Assembly (NCBI GenBank): GCA_017379815.1 | Contig: JAFNVK010000041.1 | Span: 1 to 8,720, forward strand | From: Clostridia bacterium | GTDB lineage: Bacteria; Bacillota; Clostridia; Oscillospirales; CAG-272 | Direction of reading: 5' to 3' | DNA: 8,720 bases | Part shown: piece after piece, positions 5,872 to 8,720 of the stretch | How the letters are laid out: every line of letters starts with the position of its first letter | Position numbering within the stretch: the stretch's first letter is position 1 | Position numbers and translations under genes: made by a program | The notes under the pieces: generated by a model | Told to the model about the DNA's origin: nothing | The model's database searches: none | Seen by the model: only the letters and a program-made list of their open reading frames with translations

Positions 5872-6849
5872 GTGACGATCAAAGAAATTGCTGCCGAGCT
5901 TGGCCTTTCCACCAGCACGGTCTCAAAGGCACTCAACAATGCCTCCGACATCAGCGTGGAGACGCGAAACCGCGTCAACAACTACGCCAGATCCATTGGC
6001 TTTTCTCTGCACCGCAACCAGGACGGCAAACGCATTTGCGTTCTGTTTGAAAACATGGATTCCCACAGCAACTCACAGGTCGGCTACCCCGTGCTGACCG
6101 GCTTCCAGCAGGCGGCGAACGCCTATCGCTACGAGGTGATCGTTGAGCACCACTCGGACAAAAATCCGCCCAACCTGAAAAAGCTGTGCCAGGAAAACAA
6201 CTTTTGCGGCTTGATGATCCTGGGCACCAAGCTAAACAGCGCGATCATGAAGGAGCTGGAATCCACAAGCATCCCCACCATGCTGATGGACTCCTACGTC
6301 AAGAACCCCAAGGTTGCCTGCATCAGCAGTGACAACATCAACTCGGTCGCTTCTATCGTTGAGCACCTGATCGGCCTCGGTCACCGCAGGATCGGCTTTT
6401 TGGGCGGTGACAAGGAATCGATCGTTACCCGCGAGCGCTTTTCGGGATACCTCATCGGTCTTATCGAGGGTAACATCGAATTCAACAGCAGCTACGTGCG
6501 CTACGGCGACTTTACCGAGAACTGCGGCCTTGAAGCGGCCGACTATTTTGCCGAGCTTGGCGTCACCGCCGTGGTTTGCACCTCCGACCTGATCGCCATC
6601 GGCTTGATCAACGGCTTAAAAAAGCACGGGATCCGCGTTCCCGAGGACGTTTCGGTCAGCGGCTTTGACAACCTCGACATTGCCAAATACTTTACCCCCT
6701 CCCTCACCACGGTCAAGCAGGATTTTATTGCCCTTGGCGAAAACGCCTTCACGCTGCTCCGCCAGGCAATCAAGGGCAATAAGACCAAGCGCATTACCAT
6801 TCACACCGAACCCATTTTCCGCGACTCCACAGCCCCCGCAAAGCAGTAA
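5872..6849 (+). CDS. LacI-family transcriptional regulator of the starch/maltodextrin locus
   Basis: This 325-residue cytosolic regulator has an N-terminal helix-turn-helix (TIKEIAAELGLSTSTVSKALNN, 2-23) typical of LacI/PurR proteins and a periplasmic-binding-like ligand domain (about 54-316). Ligand-domain motifs include SSDNINSVASIVEHLIGLGHRRIGFLGG (152-179), RERFSGY (187-193), CTSDLIAIGLINGLKKHGIRVPEDVSVSGFDN (236-267) and LTTVKQDFIALGENAF (278-293). The linker after the third helix (SLHRNQDGK, 45-53) is about six residues shorter than usual and lacks the N-x-x-A-R-x-L hinge-helix motif. The start is GTG, chosen on the Shine-Dalgarno and the family N-terminus. The gene is divergent from malQ and 46 bases before the pullulanase gene, so it probably controls both arms. 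The inducer is likely maltose or a malto-oligosaccharide, but this is inferred only from the neighbours. A half operator in its leader hints at autoregulation. Confidence 0.93.
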   Translation: MTIKEIAAELGLSTSTVSKALNNASDISVETRNRVNNYARSIGFSLHRNQDGKRICVLFENMDSHSNSQVGYPVLTGFQQAANAYRYEVIVEHHSDKNPPNLKKLCQENNFCGLMILGTKLNSAIMKELESTSIPTMLMDSYVKNPKVACISSDNINSVASIVEHLIGLGHRRIGFLGGDKESIVTRERFSGYLIGLIEGNIEFNSSYVRYGDFTENCGLEAADYFAELGVTAVVCTSDLIAIGLINGLKKHGIRVPEDVSVSGFDNLDIAKYFTPSLTTVKQDFIALGENAFTLLRQAIKGNKTKRITIHTEPIFRDSTAPAKQ

Positions 6850-6884
6850 CCCCCATCCGCCAAACAAGCTTAAATTATTTTTAT

Positions 6885-6891
6885 GAGGTGA
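6885..6891 (+). promoter_or_regulatory. Ribosome binding site of the pullulanase gene
   Basis: GAGGTGA precedes two adjacent ATG codons (6893 and 6896). The spacing is too short for 6893 but workable for 6896 (4 bases), which also gives the typical MKK signal-peptide start. No promoter or terminator was recognised in the 46-base gap after the regulator, so co-transcription is likely. Confidence 0.65.
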
Positions 6892-6895
6892 AATG

Positions 6896-8720
6896 ATGAA
6901 AAAGACGTTTTCGCGCATCCTTTCTTTTCTTCTCGCCGCAGTGATGCTTGCGGCCATGCTGAGCGCCTGCACGACCCAAAGCGATCCCGGCTCCACTCCC
7001 CCCGGGCAGAACACGCCCCCCGATGAGTGGCAAGTTCCCGAAGGGGAATACACCATCCCCAAGGAAGAGGGCTACAACCAGATCACCCTTTATTGGTCTC
7101 ACCCCGGCGTAATTGAAGATTGCGACATTTGGGCCTGGTGGGACGGCAAGGAGGGCAGCGGCTACGTCATGCATCCCTGCGACTACGGTGCAAAGGTCGT
7201 GCTCAACGTTCCCGAGGGAATTGAGCAGATCGGCTTTATCGTCCGTACCGGCTGCTCTGATCCCGGAGGATCCTCCTGGGGCGAGGCAACCAAGGACGCA
7301 ACCAGCGAGGACCGCTTTGCAGTGATCGAAGGCGAGGAGACCTTCATCTATCTCAAGAGCGGTGACGCGGCACAGTACACCAGCCGGGACGGAGGCAAAA
7401 CACTGACTATGATTAAAAAGTTTACCCTTGCCGGAATGACCGACTTCCACAAAATTCAATACAACGTCACCCCCAAAACCGCCATTACCAGCTACAAGCA
7501 GGTCAAGGTATACGAGGGCGACCGGGAGCTCACCGTTCTGGAGATCAGCAACATGGGCAAGGAGGTGACCAGCGGCATCATCGAGGTGGAGGAAACGCTT
7601 GACATCTCGAAAAACTACCGCGTGGTGATTGAAGGATACGGCGAAAAGGCAGTCGTCCCCACGGGCGTGTTTGACAGCCAGTACTTTATTGACAACTACA
7701 CCTACAACGGCGATGATCTGGGTGCTGTGATCAACGGCAACAGCACGACCTTCAAGGTGTGGGCGCCTACCGCCTCCAAGGTCGTGCTCAACCTCTTCCG
7801 ATCCGGTCACGAGGGCTCGGCCTACGAGCGCGTGGATATGGTCAAGGGCGACCGCGGAGTATGGTCCTACACGGCAAATTGCGGACACGGCACCTATTAC
7901 ACCTACTCGGTCACCACGTCCGTTGGCACGCAGGAGGCCGTTGACCCCTATGCAAGAGCCGCCGGCTTGAACGGTAACCGCGGCATGGTCGTGGATCTTT
8001 CCCGCACCGATCCCGAAGGCTTTGGCGCGGACTTCTCCACCGGCATCAGCACCTATTCCGACGCGATCATTTGGGAGGTGCACGTAAGAGACTTCTCCAA
8101 CAAGATCGCCTCCTCCCAATACAAGGGCAAATATCTTGCCTTCACCGAGCGCGGACTGGTAAACGAATTCGGCCAAAGCGTTGGCGTGGATTATCTGGTC
8201 AAGCTCGGCATCACGCACGTCCACCTGCTCCCCGTTTACGACTATGCAACGGTTGACGAGGCAAACCCCGACAGCCAATTCAACTGGGGCTACGATCCCA
8301 AAAACTACAACGTGCCCGAGGGCAGCTACTCCACCAATCCCTACGACGGCGAGGTCAGGATCAGAGAATACAAGCAAATGGTGCAGGCACTGCACGAGGC
8401 AGGCATCGGCGTTGTTATGGACGTCGTTTACAACCACACCTACGATGCAAACAGCTCCTTCAACAAAATCGTTCCCTACTATTATTACCGATACACCGCA
8501 ACGGGTGCAAACTCCTCCGCCTCCGGCTGCGGCAACGATACCGCCTCCGAGCGCTATATGTTTGGCAAGTTTATGGTTGACTCGGTTCGCTACTGGGCAG
8601 AGGAATACGACCTCGACGGCTTCCGCTTTGACTTGATGGGCTTGCATGATCTTGCCACCATGCAAGAGGTGGAAAACGCGATCCACACCGTTAATCCCGA
8701 GGCGATCATCTACGGAGAGG
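6896..8720 (+). CDS. pulA: Type I pullulanase, cell-surface lipoprotein (partial, C-terminus beyond right edge)
   Basis: This extracellular debranching enzyme (GH13) hydrolyses alpha-1,6 bonds in pullulan, amylopectin or limit dextrins. The 608 visible residues start with a lipoprotein signal (MKKTFSRIL...MLSAC, lipobox LSAC, Cys25) and a Pro/Ser/Thr-rich linker (about 26-47). A CBM41-like starch-binding module (about 61-162, with WAWWDG at 79-84) follows, then a pullulanase N-domain (about 170-270), a CBM48-like module (about 273-350, TTFKVWAPTASKVVLNLF) and the catalytic barrel from about 388. Barrel motifs are IIWEVHVRDFS (391-401), HLLPVYDY (443-450), FNWGYDPKNYNVPEGSYST (462-480, the type I pullulanase signature with F for the usual Y), DVVYNHT (509-515), and GFRFDLMG (575-582) with predicted nucleophile Asp579. 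IIYGE ends at Glu608, the predicted acid/base. The remaining barrel and any C-terminal anchor are outside the window. It is co-oriented with the regulator, 46 bases behind it. The activity call is strong; dual amylopullulanase activity cannot be judged from this part. Confidence 0.95.
   Translation, partial: MKKTFSRILSFLLAAVMLAAMLSACTTQSDPGSTPPGQNTPPDEWQVPEGEYTIPKEEGYNQITLYWSHPGVIEDCDIWAWWDGKEGSGYVMHPCDYGAKVVLNVPEGIEQIGFIVRTGCSDPGGSSWGEATKDATSEDRFAVIEGEETFIYLKSGDAAQYTSRDGGKTLTMIKKFTLAGMTDFHKIQYNVTPKTAITSYKQVKVYEGDRELTVLEISNMGKEVTSGIIEVEETLDISKNYRVVIEGYGEKAVVPTGVFDSQYFIDNYTYNGDDLGAVINGNSTTFKVWAPTASKVVLNLFRSGHEGSAYERVDMVKGDRGVWSYTANCGHGTYYTYSVTTSVGTQEAVDPYARAAGLNGNRGMVVDLSRTDPEGFGADFSTGISTYSDAIIWEVHVRDFSNKIASSQYKGKYLAFTERGLVNEFGQSVGVDYLVKLGITHVHLLPVYDYATVDEANPDSQFNWGYDPKNYNVPEGSYSTNPYDGEVRIREYKQMVQALHEAGIGVVMDVVYNHTYDANSSFNKIVPYYYYRYTATGANSSASGCGNDTASERYMFGKFMVDSVRYWAEEYDLDGFRFDLMGLHDLATMQEVENAIHTVNPEAIIYGE

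Noticed and set aside
6881..8686. Open frame of 601 codons on the minus strand opposite the pullulanase
   Set aside because: It has low-complexity Val/Gly/Ala/His-rich composition and no known domain, and lies opposite a well-supported GH13 gene: an antisense shadow.

Overview
The window looks like part of a chromosomal starch/maltodextrin utilisation locus from a Gram-positive, low-to-mid GC Clostridia-type Firmicute, probably an uncultured gut bacterium. The evidence is strong AAGGAG-type ribosome binding sites, sigma-A style promoters (TTGACA/TATAAT), lipoprotein signal peptides of clostridial type, and protein families typical of gut Firmicutes. The species cannot be told from the sequence.

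Layout. Two gene groups diverge from a control region at about 5572-5871. Leftwards (minus strand) run malQ (4-alpha-glucanotransferase, 5571-4042) and, 23 bases later, an alpha-glucan phosphorylase (4018-1718). A 211-base spacer follows, with its own strong promoter, and then a multi-domain lipoprotein (1506 to beyond the left edge). Rightwards (plus strand) run a LacI-family regulator (GTG start at 5872, ending 6849) and, 46 bases later, a type I pullulanase lipoprotein (6896 to beyond the right edge). The right edge falls one base after the codon of the pullulanase's predicted catalytic acid.

How the genes fit together. The pullulanase, anchored outside the cell, would debranch starch, pullulan or glycogen fragments. 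The other lipoprotein, with tandem beta-sandwich modules resembling starch-binding proteins, could hold the glucan at the surface. After uptake by a transporter not in this window, MalQ would disproportionate short maltodextrins, and the phosphorylase would release glucose-1-phosphate from the lengthened chains. The LacI-family protein is the obvious candidate regulator.

The most interesting non-coding signal is an 18-bp element, nearly a perfect palindrome, that occurs twice with one mismatch: just downstream of the predicted malQ transcription start, and just behind the phosphorylase stop codon, upstream of the lipoprotein promoter. A half copy lies in the lacI leader. The lipoprotein mRNA would also begin almost directly with an 11-bp perfect stem-loop, and that gene has codon usage distinct from its neighbours. 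Together these suggest a highly expressed surface protein. No RNA genes, CRISPR array, insertion sequence or phage feature was seen.
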